From: Fragilariopsis cylindrus CCMP1102
Taxonomy: Eukaryota > Bacillariophyta > Bacillariophyceae > Bacillariales > Bacillariaceae
Direction: 5' to 3'
Assembly (NCBI GenBank): GCA_900095095.1
Contig: FMBT01000295.1
Coordinates: forward strand, 310,001-374,000
Length of the DNA: 64,000 bases
The translations under genes and the position numbers were made by a program. The notes beneath the pieces were generated by a model. That model was given only the letters and a program-made list of their open reading frames with translations. It was not told where the DNA came from and did not search any database. How positions within the stretch are numbered: position 1 is the first letter of the stretch; each line of letters starts with the position of its first letter. Shown piece by piece: positions 1-11,588 of this stretch.

Positions 1-386
1 AAGAAAAAGAAAACGACAGTCATGCTGCCATAGAAGAAAGTCCAGAAAACTCCCCGTCCAACAGTAACAAGAATCATCAAGACGACGACAAGCACGAACT
101 ACGTAGTCATGATCACATCGACGTCATCATTAGCGACGCCTCCTTCAATGAAAACAACGCTTCTTCTTATGAATCCTCAGAAAATGACAACAGCCACGAT
201 GAGGATGATGATGATGACGATGACAACACAAATGATTCGTCAGTCGAAACAGACGACGAAGAAGAACACGACGTCGATATTTCTATTGTTGATGGCACGA
301 GATCTCAAAGCACCGATGACAATTCGATATATATAGATGACTTATTTCTATCAGATGATGACGACGACGACTATGACGACGACTAC

Positions 387-417
<31 letters not shown>

Positions 418-2620
418 ATGGAGATGGAGATGAAGATAACGAACAAGTTTCATCGCTATCAGAGAAGAAAGACATGTCGAAGAATAATACAGGACAAGAC
501 ATCCCCACAACTGAAAATCTCATCCACAATAATGAGAACAATGCAAACGCGAAATATCAACCGTCGGATAACGATGAAACCGATGATGAAGAAGATGACG
601 ATGATGAAGACGTTCCGACGTCCTTTTGGGAGAAACAATCACTTCTGGTATTGGCAGCAGAACACGATCGAGTCGATATTCTAAAGGCACTGTTAACCGA
701 CGAAAACGAAGAAAAGGATACACTGATGAACTACGGTATCCCACCGTTGCATCTTGCTATTTCCTTTGGATCCGTCAATACCGCTCAGTCTTTGCTTCGT
801 ATGGGAGCAGATCCTAGTATACGACCTAATATCGAGAAGGTGTTGGACGATCGAAAGAATCAACCGAAGGATTCAAAAGTTGACATTCCAAATATACGAC
901 GATTTGATTCTGTTACAGCATGGGAACTTGCATTTGGAAACAAGCTGTATGACGAGAATGTAATGTCGAATAAAAGCTTTTCGAAATCGTGGTCGATGTT
1001 TGGTACTACCGCTACCTCTGAGGAGACAAATAATACCACAACAACTACTACTCGAGTAATTAAACCCGTAGATATGGCCCCCTCCAAACGAGAAGGTATT
1101 CGACATGCTTTTACCGCTGAAGCGTTACGGAGTGTCGGCAGTGATGAAGTCGAACGATTACAGCAGCTAATAGATAGTGGAATGCCTGCTGATATCGAAC
1201 TTGGTGGTAAGGACATATACGGATGGGCGATTGATATGGGAGCTCTGAAATGTGAAGAATTGCTACGACCAGTCGAGGCAGCCAAATATGAAACCGAAAC
1301 TGAGGAACAATCGCAACCAGCAACAACGGGCGATGAGGAGAATAAACGAGGAGCAACAGAAGACAGCGATCGTTGTTCGTCTTCCTTTGTCGTCCATCGA
1401 CCTGATGCCGAAGAAACGATACCACAATTAAATAATCGACTAGACGAGTTAGAATCCTTAGCAGATGCACTTTCGAGCTGTTTAGATAATTTGGCGGAGG
1501 AAGTTTCTGTATGTCATGGCTTACTCTTGATGGGAGGAGGAGCTTCAACTCTCGCGGCACATGTCAAAAGTCTAAGGAATTTGGAGTATCAAAAGTTGAA
1601 TGACCTAGAAGATGTCAAGGCTGAGTACGAAGATGCTGAGGAAGAATTGTTTGATCTTGTTCAATCTACTGGTGACATTGGGAGAGAAATCGCCAACATC
1701 GCTAATTTTAATATAACAATGCCAGAAAACAAGGAGAGCAATGAAGATAATTCGGTAGAGGAACAAGAGACGGAAGCGGGTCGACTCAATATAAAGGCGC
1801 AGATAGCTTTAAGCGAAAACAAGGTAAGTAATATAACGAGTTACCGTCATGAATGAAAGTAGGCTAGATCGATATATACTAAGTATTATATACTAATTAT
1901 TTTATCCAATTTTATTCTTTATAGACTCGTAAGTTACGTGCTTCAATTGCCGATCTATCGGAGGAAAATTCCAGAGATTTGAAGGAAGTTGAACGTCGAG
2001 GATTGCACGGGGGTATAAATTTAGTGCGGGGACTGCGAGAAGAATTACGTGATATTGAATTCAATTTATCGGAAGCTCGAAGTATGAAAACTGCATGTAA
2101 GGCAAAAATTAGTATGATACTAGCACGAATTCCAGACCAAAATAATGCTACGGATGATGCAACAAACATAACTGTCGTTGAAAATATGGCTAACGATAGG
2201 ATCGAAACACAACCGAAGGGGGAAATAATCAAGTCTGCGTCTATTAAAGATACAGAGAACCAAGAAACAAACGATGATGAGGCGGTAGTAGTGGATTATC
2301 CTTCAGAAATTGACGCATCACAACAGCAGAATGCAACATTAAGTCAAAATGGATATCCACCAAAGCTCATTAGTGATTCAAAGTCACAGCAACCACAAAC
2401 TCCGAAGACATCATCTGAAAGGATTGCCACTGGAGATTCCCAAGCAATTGCTATAATACAAGCTGGGAATAAAGGATTTTTCACTGTCGACTTGTGGAAT
2501 GTTATACTACGGATAATTGGTTACGACCGTGCAGCGAATCGTCGAAGCATACAGAATACAAACAACACAAGTACAGGTAGTAGTCGCCCAAACCAGGGCC
2601 CAAACGTGATGATCATTTAA
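1..2620 (+). CDS. Acidic ankyrin-repeat / coiled-coil protein (5' partial, 2 exons)
   Basis: The frame is open from base 3, so the gene begins before the window. Exon 1 runs to 1823. A 101-base intron (1824-1924, gtaagt...atag) is phase 0, and exon 2 ends at the TAA at 2618-2620. The first 150 codons are a very acidic Asp/Glu/Ser/Asn tract with GAT-type runs near 196-222 and 355-432. About 640-830 encodes two ankyrin-like repeats (for example LLVLAAEHDRVDILKALL, then GIPPLHLAISFGSVNTAQSL). From about 1420 to 2150 the protein is charged and heptad-like, probably coiled coil. No membrane segment is seen. Ankyrin repeats bind protein partners; the partner here is unknown. An internal ATG at 474 could be mistaken for the start, but nothing favours it over the open upstream frame. 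Confidence 0.8.
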
Positions 2621-2752
2621 ATCCCGAAGAAAAGGACTGAATATCGTTTTGTTCATAGAATAATTTGCGACTATTATTATTGTATTTATAACATTATCAT
2701 TAATATTTGCTACACGTATATAATAGGGTACATTGACTCAACTCAAGCTTTT

Positions 2753-3367
2753 TTATAGATCTTGTTCTAAAATAAACAGTGATGGTGTTTCCATTATTCG
2801 AACTAATTTTCTATTTCCATTCTGGTCTTCTACAGTACCAACAAATTTAACTTTCCAAACACCACCAGAATTACCGTCCATTTTTGATTTTTTCAATGTT
2901 TGACCAAATATATTAAAGGATGTTTCCAGAAATGATACCTTAATAGAGGTATCATTTAATATCTCACGTTTTGCTTTTAAAGCAATTTGAATGTATGGAC
3001 CAAAATTGACACGATTATAAAAAATAGTCTCATCTTCAAAATATTGTGACACATCACCAACCACATTACCAAAAGTACGTCCGGAGGATGCACCTGGTGC
3101 AGCACTATACACTAATTTATGTTCACCTGTTAATGTATACCTTGCTGGTTTTGATTCTGTATTCAATGATATTGCATTCTTTGCAGTATCTTCCATCAAT
3201 TGTTGATCTTCGGTGGATGCAAGTGAACCAACTTGACCAATAGTACCAGCTGTATCAAGGACTTTTACTATATTATCATTTCGTTGTTCTGCATTATTAT
3301 CTGTTCCGCCTAGTTGTAACCGTTGTTGCCAATTAAAGCCTAAAAGTAAACACGACAAAATCTTCAT
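2753..3367 (-). CDS. PAP/fibrillin-like plastid lipid-associated protein
   Basis: A single exon of 204 residues. The N-terminus (MKILSCLLLGFNW) is short and hydrophobic, as expected for a signal or plastid leader. The middle and C-terminal parts carry the pattern of the PAP/fibrillin fold: HKLVYSAAPGASSG, a VGDVSQYF segment, GPYIQIALKAKRE and a VSFLETSF strand, ending in a charged tail. Fibrillins are lipocalin-like proteins that bind lipids at thylakoids and plastoglobules. The gene is convergent with the ankyrin gene, the stops lying about 130 bases apart. The family call rests on motif pattern only; another lipocalin-like protein is possible. No transit peptide beyond the leader was identified. 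Confidence 0.6.
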   Translation of the reverse strand: MKILSCLLLGFNWQQRLQLGGTDNNAEQRNDNIVKVLDTAGTIGQVGSLASTEDQQLMEDTAKNAISLNTESKPARYTLTGEHKLVYSAAPGASSGRTFGNVVGDVSQYFEDETIFYNRVNFGPYIQIALKAKREILNDTSIKVSFLETSFNIFGQTLKKSKMDGNSGGVWKVKFVGTVEDQNGNRKLVRIMETPSLFILEQDL

Positions 3368-3507
3368 GGTTTATTTGAGAGAATAATAATATCCGTTACA
3401 AGAGTAGTTATTGCCTATGTTGATCTTGTTTCACGGTAATCCTAATATGTTTGCGTTCTCATTCTGTGGGATCTTGATTATTTATTTGTGTACTGTGTGA
3501 CCAGCAT

Positions 3508-4026
3508 CAGGAGAGCCCGCGATTGGATGAAATTACAATCGTGTCGCGCGTGATTAAAAAATTTGGCGAGCGTGGAGGGCGCCCGGTAATTTTTCTTCTG
3601 CGACCAAAATATTTTTTTAGGGCTATTGACTTTGTTTTGGGGGACAAAAAAACAAAAATGTATACGCCACTAATAGATTTATCAGTCCGCTAATAGATTT
3701 ACTTTCATACTAATACTTATATTTTTATTTACACTTATACTTATATTTATAAATCTTTCAACGTTAAATGTTATTGAAATACTTATAGATATATAAGCCA
3801 TTTTCAAAATACTAATAAAAGTATTTGTCCACTAATAGATTTTTCAGTCCGCTTATACTTATATTTATATATTGCGACCAAAATGTTTGTCCCCGAAAAT
3901 ATATAGGTGTGCCCCCTTATTTTAGTATAGGCCTTCAGACAAGATTCCTGCTTCCCCCGCACGCGCCAAGAATTAATTTTAATCCCGCGCGATCGTGAGA
4001 AAAGCTTTCAATCGCGGGCTCTCCAG
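3508..4026. mobile_element. MITE-like element with terminal inverted repeats
   Basis: The ends are inverted repeats: 3510-3525 (ggagagcccgcgattg) pairs perfectly with 4009-4024. Two more bases on each side give an 18-base repeat with one mismatch. Weaker inverted similarity continues inward for about 60-80 bases (gattaaaa/tttaatc and ggcgagcg/cgcgcc blocks). A CAT flanks both sides (3505-3507, 4027-4029), which would be a 3-base target duplication. The interior is AT-rich, has no ORF, and holds direct repeats: gcgaccaaaat at 3600 and 3874, and ccactaatagatt near 3667 and 3829. This fits a non-autonomous DNA transposon. The superfamily is unclear, and the 3-base flank could be chance. The rest of 3368-4368 shows no gene. 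Confidence 0.6.
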
Positions 4027-4368
4027 CATGCGCACATTACCTCTACGAAGTATTGTTATATTTTTATTACCGTACGGTACAGAGAGATCGAGGATTAGAT
4101 GTTTTTAAGCAGCGCGCCCTCAAAAAGTTAGCGATAGTAGCTACTAGTACATGCAACGTGTGGCTTCACCCGTCCATCGATGTTTCTCCGTCGGCACGCT
4201 ATCTGTAGCATTCATTTAACTATTACCTTAACAAACAAAGGCTAAAAGGGAAGTCAAAGAAAGAGAGCAGTAGTAACAACTCAAAAGGTCTCTCCGACAT
4301 GCTGTACTCGATCGAGCATCAATACAACAACACAAAGCTTTAAGAAAATTTGATCTGAGGTTGATTTT

Positions 4369-6093
4369 ATGCTTGTGTACAAAAGAGTCGGGAATTCACA
4401 TAACAACATGGCAGGTCTAAATACTTCTCCTAGGCGACAACAACGTCTTGTGATGATGGAACCAACAACAACAACAACAACGTGGATGAATAATAAAAGT
4501 AAGGCACCTTTAAATCCATATGATGTATTAAAAGTAAGAAAAGATGCAACTCCAAGTGAAATTGTATTATCCTATCGAAAATTAGCACTATTACATCATC
4601 CTGGTCGTACAAGAAGTGAAAGTGCATCATCCTGTCCTCTACAACTTCGTCGTCAAATGGAATTCTTTGAGGTACTAGCTGCATGTTATGAAACCTTAAT
4701 GCATAATGAATTCCGACGACGGTATGATATGTTATTGAAAGATATTGAAAAAAAACAAGAACAACAGCAACAAAATAATAATAATAATAATTCTTCTTTC
4801 ATACCATCACGATCCACAAAAAATGCTGCTGCTCAAGGTAGTTACTACAATAATGAACTGGTTGTCAAGATGGCTGATTCTATTCCTGGATTAATACCAT
4901 CTACATCTTCTTCCGATAAAGAAGGAGGAAGTAGTGATGATACTATACCAACAAAGAATAATTGTAGTAGTATGATGTTTTTCTGTGGTGGTTCTTCTTC
5001 ACCACCTTTTGCTAATGATGGCGAGAAGACTAATACTAATACTAATACTGATAATATCAATACAACAAGTAATTTTACTATGTCAAGAGACGGTACTAAA
5101 GGATTTAAATCATTAATGGATTCACATCATCATCGTAATAATAAAACATCCTCAGTTTCTGCATCAGTTTCATCATCCCAAGGAGGATCAGGTGAAGAAG
5201 GAGAAGGCGGTAGTGGAAAAGAAAGAGAGGCAGAAATTCATTTTTCAGAAGCAACAGTAAATCGTTTGTTTGGTGGTCCTTTAGTATCATTGCATCGTGC
5301 ACGAAACTTTCAAACATTTACTGATCCATATTTAGTATTTAATAAAGTATTTGGTTGTACAAATAATGCTAATACTATTGATCCAATACTATTTCCTCGT
5401 GTTACAGCTACAGATATACATCCTCATCATCACAATCATCCTCACAACGACGGTAGTACCTGTACAAGTACAAGAAACAATAACAACGAATTGACTACAT
5501 TCAATGATAATAAAATAGAAAACGGAGGTAGTTACAGTAACAGAATATTAACTCGATCGGCGTCAATGTCATCACAATGGAATCATTCTAGATTAGATGG
5601 TAATGAAGTTAATAATGAATTTACTACTAACGATGAACAAACAGAAACATCAAGATCAACAAAAGTTTTTGTTAGTTCACGAATTATTCATGGTCGTAAA
5701 ATTACTAAAACAGAAACGGTCCATGTGGACCCTGAAACTGGTATGGCAAGTGTCAATGTTACCGTAGATGGTGAATATTTAAATGATATAACAACAACCA
5801 CCAATAATAAAAAATTAAAGAAGAAGAAGAACACAAAAGCATCATCATCATCACAACATCATTATAATACAGAGGAAGGTGGTGTTGGGGCAGTTGTTTC
5901 GGATTGGTTACTTTGTTTCGGTACAAGTACGTCGACGGTATGTCCTTCATCAACACTAACAACAAAGAATAATTGCAATCCGTGTCGTCGTATCAAATCT
6001 ATATATATTGAAGTTTTGGAAGATTTTTATCTTTGTAATAACAACTTTTATGAAGAATGTAACAGATACATGAATTGTGGTGGTTTAACTTAG
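4369..6093 (+). CDS. J-domain-like protein with HPG instead of HPD
   Basis: A single exon of 574 residues. Residues about 50-120 form a J-like domain: NPYDVLKVRKDATPSEI, SYRKLALLHHPGRTR and EFRRRYDMLL. The loop tripeptide is His77-Pro78-Gly79, where J-proteins need Asp to stimulate Hsp70 ATPase, so canonical co-chaperone activity is doubtful. Long Asn/Ser/His-rich low-complexity stretches follow. Later come TDPYLVFNKVFG (about residue 320) and a module near 440-470 containing GRKITKTETVHVDPETG. Both resemble parts of the HPD-type J-protein at 48796-50082, suggesting paralogy within a DNAJB-like group. Met14 or Met23 are possible alternative starts. The last 60 residues are Cys-rich and not recognised. 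Confidence 0.75.
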   Translation: MLVYKRVGNSHNNMAGLNTSPRRQQRLVMMEPTTTTTTWMNNKSKAPLNPYDVLKVRKDATPSEIVLSYRKLALLHHPGRTRSESASSCPLQLRRQMEFFEVLAACYETLMHNEFRRRYDMLLKDIEKKQEQQQQNNNNNNSSFIPSRSTKNAAAQGSYYNNELVVKMADSIPGLIPSTSSSDKEGGSSDDTIPTKNNCSSMMFFCGGSSSPPFANDGEKTNTNTNTDNINTTSNFTMSRDGTKGFKSLMDSHHHRNNKTSSVSASVSSSQGGSGEEGEGGSGKEREAEIHFSEATVNRLFGGPLVSLHRARNFQTFTDPYLVFNKVFGCTNNANTIDPILFPRVTATDIHPHHHNHPHNDGSTCTSTRNNNNELTTFNDNKIENGGSYSNRILTRSASMSSQWNHSRLDGNEVNNEFTTNDEQTETSRSTKVFVSSRIIHGRKITKTETVHVDPETGMASVNVTVDGEYLNDITTTTNNKKLKKKKNTKASSSSQHHYNTEEGGVGAVVSDWLLCFGTSTSTVCPSSTLTTKNNCNPCRRIKSIYIEVLEDFYLCNNNFYEECNRYMNCGGLT

Positions 6094-6867
6094 TTGGTTA
6101 ACAGCAGTTGCCGGCGTTATGTATGAGAATATGTATATCTATATATATATATATATATGATGTTGTATGAAATCTAGTAAATTATTCGAACGACGCAACT
6201 AAATTACACTATTTAAAAAGGAAAAAGACGCCATACAAAGAGAAATCAACATGATATATATAATTAATAACAGCAAATGTAAAAATAATGGCGAAGTCAA
6301 AAACTAGTTCAATTAATATTCTCTCATTAGCATTACCACCCTATCTAAGTAAGAATCCCAACATCGACATAATTCATTCTCATACAGAAGTGAAGTTCCT
6401 ATATTTGTTGAATATTTTATTGCACTAAACATATTTTGAATCTCTTGTTCGGTATGTTTTGGTTTGTTTGATAGGAATTCAAGTACGACCTATCGATATT
6501 CTGTATTATTCGATATTTGTTATCCTCCACGATGTACCTAGTTCTAAACACGTCCTAACAAAAGAAGATTTTGCTCTTCGATGACGTTCTACTGGTTTAT
6601 ACTTTTCTCTGCAAAACCTTTGTGTGATGTACGTGATTACATTCAACTGCATCATCTGGGTAAAGTCGAAAATCACAGACCTTAATTCGTTCGCCCATTT
6701 TCTGAAAAGGAGAGTTTCTGGATTACTGCTGCTATTCTTTTTGTTGCCGATATTATTCCCATACTATAGTACGCCGGCCGATCGCTGTGCAAACAATACG
6801 CTGGCTTTCGTTCTAGACTTATTGCCGAAGAGCAAGGAACGCATGCTATCACTGTCATCTTTGCATT
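6094..6867. other. Intergenic, no gene seen
   Basis: An AT-rich stretch between the convergent ends of the J-like gene and the oxygenase gene, with a short (TA) run at 6139-6160. A 106-codon plus-strand frame (6624-6944) overlaps the oxygenase 3' end and has no family resemblance. Confidence 0.5.
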
Positions 6868-7647
6868 TTATTCTTCTTCTTCTTTCGGACTATTCTCTGT
6901 CAGATCAAACGACCCAACATATACGGCTCTCATTCCCGTACTAACAGGGAGTGCCATATGCCACAGACTTCCTCCCCATATCATGGCAGTACCTGCTGGT
7001 GGTCTAGCAACACGGTCGGCTTGATCGCTTCGGTCTGCCCACATTGTGTCAGCGGCACCGGAGAAAAATGCAGTCCCTCCACCTTCAAAGGAATCATTCA
7101 ATACAACTAACAACGTTAATTGCATTCCATCTGTATGTTCTTTGAAATACCCACTTTTACCGTAAATATTAACTTTGGGTTCTGGACAATCATTTCCACG
7201 ATCATCTGGTTCTGTGTACCATTCGGCAGTATTTTGATCAGTATCTGATAGGTTTGATCGAGAAAACACTTTGTATAGCTCTTCGTCTTGTTCAAGAAAA
7301 TCTAACAAACGAGTCAAAAGAGTATTGTGGGCTTCGTTGGCTGGTCCATCCAATATAGATTGGACCGAATATCGTGTACAATTGACATTTACATCAGATG
7401 CAGCCAAAATATGAGGTTGGTCGTGACCATCGTTGGCAACTCGTAACGCAGACTCTTGAAGAGCACATCGTTCTTCGAGAGTACCAAAGTTAGGTATTGT
7501 CACATACGAAAATGAGTCGGTAATTGCAGTGGCAACATTTTCCGATAGGGCGGCTTGTTCACTGTTGACGAATATTTCTTCCCAACCCACACCTGAAGCA
7601 GGTCTACGAGTTGTATCAGGTGGTAAGTCGTCGTTGATAGATACCAT
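6868..7647 (-). CDS. 2-oxoglutarate/Fe(II)-dependent oxygenase (prolyl 4-hydroxylase-like)
   Basis: A single exon of 259 residues. The C-terminal half has the double-stranded beta-helix signature: KVNIYGKSGYFKEHTDG (His-x-Asp iron ligands near residue 169), then LTLLVVLNDSFEGGGTAFF, then IWGGSLWHMALPV with the third iron ligand His near residue 230, followed by GMRAVYVGSFDL with the Arg expected to bind 2-oxoglutarate. All four key positions are present. Such enzymes hydroxylate protein or small-molecule substrates using O2 and 2-oxoglutarate. The substrate cannot be told from sequence. No signal peptide or membrane helix is evident, so a cytosolic or nuclear site is likely. It is divergent from the palmitoyltransferase gene. 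Confidence 0.8.
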   Translation of the reverse strand: MVSINDDLPPDTTRRPASGVGWEEIFVNSEQAALSENVATAITDSFSYVTIPNFGTLEERCALQESALRVANDGHDQPHILAASDVNVNCTRYSVQSILDGPANEAHNTLLTRLLDFLEQDEELYKVFSRSNLSDTDQNTAEWYTEPDDRGNDCPEPKVNIYGKSGYFKEHTDGMQLTLLVVLNDSFEGGGTAFFSGAADTMWADRSDQADRVARPPAGTAMIWGGSLWHMALPVSTGMRAVYVGSFDLTENSPKEEEE

Positions 7648-8051
7648 TTTCTAGAATAGGCTTCAAGTTTTTAAGAGAAAATAAAAATTGTAAAAGTTGT
7701 CGCTTTTATTGGACGGAGGAAAGGAGATGTAAACAAAATCAAATCCAATTTTTGATTTTTTCTGATGGCTGTAATCTGTAATATTAAAAGGGGAGGGGGT
7801 AGGTGATGACACTTGAACCCCTTTATTTATTATATTTATATCCCCCGAATTTCGAAATTAACCCAACGGAAATAATCAAGTCAATAATGATTGATGATGA
7901 TCAAAAGGGGACAATGCAATTGTTTGAAGAATGGAAATACAAAATAACATTCAAACATTTAATACCATGGCGTCGACGATAATTGAGAGTGCAATAAGAT
8001 AATACAATATACTACTGTTTAATTTAACACCAATACCCTGATATCCTTACG
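7648..8051. promoter_or_regulatory. Shared divergent upstream region
   Basis: 404 bases between the starts of the oxygenase (minus) and the palmitoyltransferase (plus). It must hold both promoters. No specific element was recognised. Confidence 0.4.
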
Positions 8052-9408
8052 ATGCAATACACAGACGAAGAGGCAAAACCTCTTGTGAGGCCATCGGGAC
8101 GTCGTACCTCCAATGCAAATGATAACAATAACAATAACGGTCCACGGCGGAGAGCACCAGTTTTTTCCCAACACGACGGTGCTCCGGTACAAAATTTATA
8201 TTCATCGAGTAATTTCGTAGAAGATTTTAGTGATAAGAAAAATGAGAATAAACGATCAGCATCACAACTACTACATCGATGTTGTAGGACATTAAATACA
8301 TGTAAAGGTTATGTTTGTGCCCGACCAGAATTAAATACAACAACAATCTACTACGAGGATACATTCAATGACGAGCCATGGGAATGTACTTTTGGTACTG
8401 ATGGGAGGGATGGGGTATGGGTTAATTTTAGTGATCAAGTGGGAACATTGATGGGGAGTATGGTGTGGGTATTAATCCTTTATAGTGTATTAACAATTTC
8501 CTTATTGGCACATAATCAAAAATTACCAAATGGCATTGCCATGTTTTATGCGACGATATGCACATTGGCATTGGCATGTCATGCTAAAACAACCTTTACC
8601 GATCCAGGATCGATACCACAAGAGGCAGTACCACGAGAAGCACTGTTTAGGAAAGGAATAACAACACATGCTATGTGTAGTCACTGTAATACATACAAAC
8701 CACCCCTGAGTCATCATTGTAGAATCTGTAATCGGTGTGTATCAAGAATGGATCACCACTGTCCTTGGATGAATAATTGTGTTGGAGCTAATAATTTCAG
8801 TGAGTTAAAATAGACCGACCCAAATCATATATATACCTTGCTCTACTTACAAGACAACAATGAACTTTGATTGAAGTACATTCTAATCATTATTTTGTCG
8901 AAAGCAAACTCACCGAATACTTTTGTATATCTTTTTGCTTTACTACTATTTCGTTTTCGCAGAACACTTTATTCTCTTCCTGTGCTATACATGGATTGCT
9001 TGTACCTTTGCTTTACTTATTTTTTCAATGAATTATTTCTTCTGTAATAGTGCAGATTGTACATTTGATTCTATTTTGGTTCAACTTGTACGAGTGATGA
9101 CCGTACTCTGTGTTGCCACTTTGTTATTTGTGAGTTCTATGGTCATGAATGTTACGTATGGTGTCATGACTGGGGTAGGTACCATAGACCGACTGAAGAA
9201 AAAGGCTACCAACACAATTAATGAAGGCGAAGAAGCACCTTTAGGATTGAAGGATATTTTTGGTATTCAGGGGTATTGGACATGGATGTTTCCAATAGAT
9301 CCTGTATTTGAGGACTACGATCTAGTTATGGGGTATAGCATTCCGCAACGCCTTACAAGGGAAAAGCAACGAGAAACAGAATCTGAGGGGAACGGTAGTA
9401 CTGTTTAG
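8052..9408 (+). CDS. DHHC-type protein S-palmitoyltransferase (2 exons)
   Basis: Exon 1 is 8052-8799 and exon 2 is 8963-9408. The 163-base intron (gtgagt...gcag) splits a codon, and the join restores the family's NNF-K-HFILFLCYTW sequence, which supports the splice. The protein has 397 residues. It shows two hydrophobic segments (about residues 130-175), then the cysteine-rich domain (about 208-249) with paired Cys and His, SHHCRICNRCVSRMDHHCPW, and the catalytic DHHC. Two more membrane segments follow. This four-helix layout is typical. The enzyme transfers palmitate to cysteines of membrane-associated proteins, usually at Golgi, plasma or endosomal membranes. The catalytic Cys is present and the call is firm; substrates are unknown. 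Confidence 0.93.
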
Positions 9409-9711
9409 CTAGTAGAAATGATAAGATATGAAGTCGTTCAACTACGAACTATGGGGCAGAAACAGAAATGAACTTGTTTGTTCATTTGAGGTTTCGTTGA
9501 TTGTGTCTTCATGCAAATATCCAAACTATAACCAGCACATGTCGTTTTCGACACACGGTGACGAAAACAGTTCTGAAGCATATAAAGCGATGAGATCACT
9601 AACTTTTTATAAATATAATAATATGTATAATACGATTTGTTTAACTGAGAACTCTATGACAGTACTTTTATCTATTGGCCCCAAACTGTCTCTAAATTTC
9701 TTAAGATTATG
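9409..9711. other. Convergent 3' intergenic region
   Basis: It separates the 3' ends of the palmitoyltransferase and the methyltransferase. A 100-codon frame (9428-9730) here has no coding character and overlaps the methyltransferase end. Confidence 0.4.
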
Positions 9712-11553
9712 TCACGGATGTATCATTTGACATGTGTAACCATAGCTTTGCAAGTAAATTACTTTGTTCCTTCCTTCAAATGGTAAGTTTTCTGTTTCGA
9801 ACCGAATTCCCGCCGGCGCCTTGTTATCCAGCAGGTATTGGCAGAATGTGTTGTATGATCGAAATGGATCTCCTCCACTACCACCACCAAGTTTCTGTTT
9901 ACGTATTTCTGATCGTTCTGAATTGAGATTCCTAAAAACACAGCATGGTAATATCGCAAATGGCTTGCCTAGACGCAAACTCGTATCGATCACTGCCTCT
10001 GTTGCTTCATCGGGGTGCATCCCTACTATAATGGAACAAGATCGAACAAGCTTCCGTATCCGACTTCTTCTTTTTGTTGTTATAGGATCTTCCAACGGAT
10101 ATCTATTTGAGTCTTCATCTTCATCGTCATCGTCATCGTTTCTATCGTTATCAGCAACACCTGTAAGTTGTAGTCCATCACCGCTTAGAGGTTCATCGAT
10201 CACCTGAAAGGGAACCGTGTTTACGTCGCATCGAGGGTCTGGATCTAATAGACAAGATTTGATACCTAAGTTCCATAATTCATGACTAAGTGCTCCCCCA
10301 CCACCAGCGACATCGAGTACACCTGAACCAGTTGAAAGAAAATCAGCACCATAGGTCTTTACCAACCATTTGGCAAATACACGGTGTCGTTCTTTTCTAT
10401 CCAGACGCTTAAGTGGATGATGAACAGTATCGCAATTCTGTGGAATCATATCACTGACGTGCTTCTTCTTAGGAAGATTATTAAAGTTATTGTTTCTGGT
10501 AGGTACAATACTACTACTGACTTTATCTTTTTGAATATCAATAACTTCATAACATTCTAATGTAAATGCACCCTTTAAATTGCATTTTCGTTTCAGAAGA
10601 TTCTCATCAATGACGACACGACAAGTAACTGGTATCGATCGAGTAAATTGGACCCATCCAGTAGCGATCTTACTGTTTTTCTTCTTACTATTGACAACGT
10701 TAGTAGCATTGTTATTTCCGTTGTTACCGTCAGTATTCTCAATCTCATTGTCGTCGTCGATACCGGACATACTTTCCCCGTGCAAGGTTTTCAATAGTGA
10801 TACGACATTAGAACGAACGTGTAACCAACAGCGTTCACCCTTTTCAAGCAAAAATGGTAAATCTTTGTTGGAGTTCCTTATTGCTGACGATGTTGATGAT
10901 GATGTCGATGATGATGATGATGATGATGACGATGATGATAATTGCGGTGTATTCTCGTTAACTTTTAGTATAACTCCGTCAAGGATTGCTAGTTTCGAAG
11001 GATAGAATTTTGATTGATCCATCAATATCGTAACATAAAGAGTTGGTGGATCACATATTCGGACAATCGCCCCAGGCCGAGAACATCTGAGTATGTACGC
11101 ATCACTGACAGAACGACTTTTTTCTAACATCGGCATTATCATCGTCGTATTATCGATATCGATACGACATGTTACCAGATGTTCTGCGATTGTCATCCAA
11201 TTTGTACATTTTTTATTTTCACGGCATTCATTCGCCCATCGTTTCAATAATAAAAGGACCTGCCCAGTTGATCGGGCTACATTGACTAAACAACGATCTC
11301 CGATTTTCAGTTGTTGCTGATATTGGGCGGGAGATGATTCGGAATGATCAATTATTGATGTTTCGGTAGTAGTAGTGGTGAGGTGGGTAACGACAGACGT
11401 CACAGAAACTACGTTTCCCGCGATTACCGCCAGAGGTTTTAAGGGATAAAATTTGCATTTATCGACCTTCAATTCAATGTCAAAATAGTCTCCACAATAT
11501 GCAGTGTTGCTGCTGTTGTCCACTACTTCTTGATTGGATGTCGTCGTCGTTGG

Positions 11554-11588
<35 letters not shown>

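Noticed and set aside
474-1856. ATG at 474 as the start of the ankyrin gene
   Set aside because: The same frame is open without a stop back to base 3 and has the same acidic composition, so the gene most likely begins upstream of the window.
6624-6944. 106-codon plus-strand ORF
   Set aside because: It overlaps the real oxygenase gene on the other strand, has no family signature, and its hydrophobic runs come from AT-rich sequence.
9428-9730. 100-codon plus-strand ORF
   Set aside because: It lies between two convergent genes and runs into the methyltransferase end. No domain or leader is visible.
10580-11005. 141-codon ORF opposite the methyltransferase gene
   Set aside because: It is a shadow of the real coding frame; its Asp run is the antisense of a Ser run.
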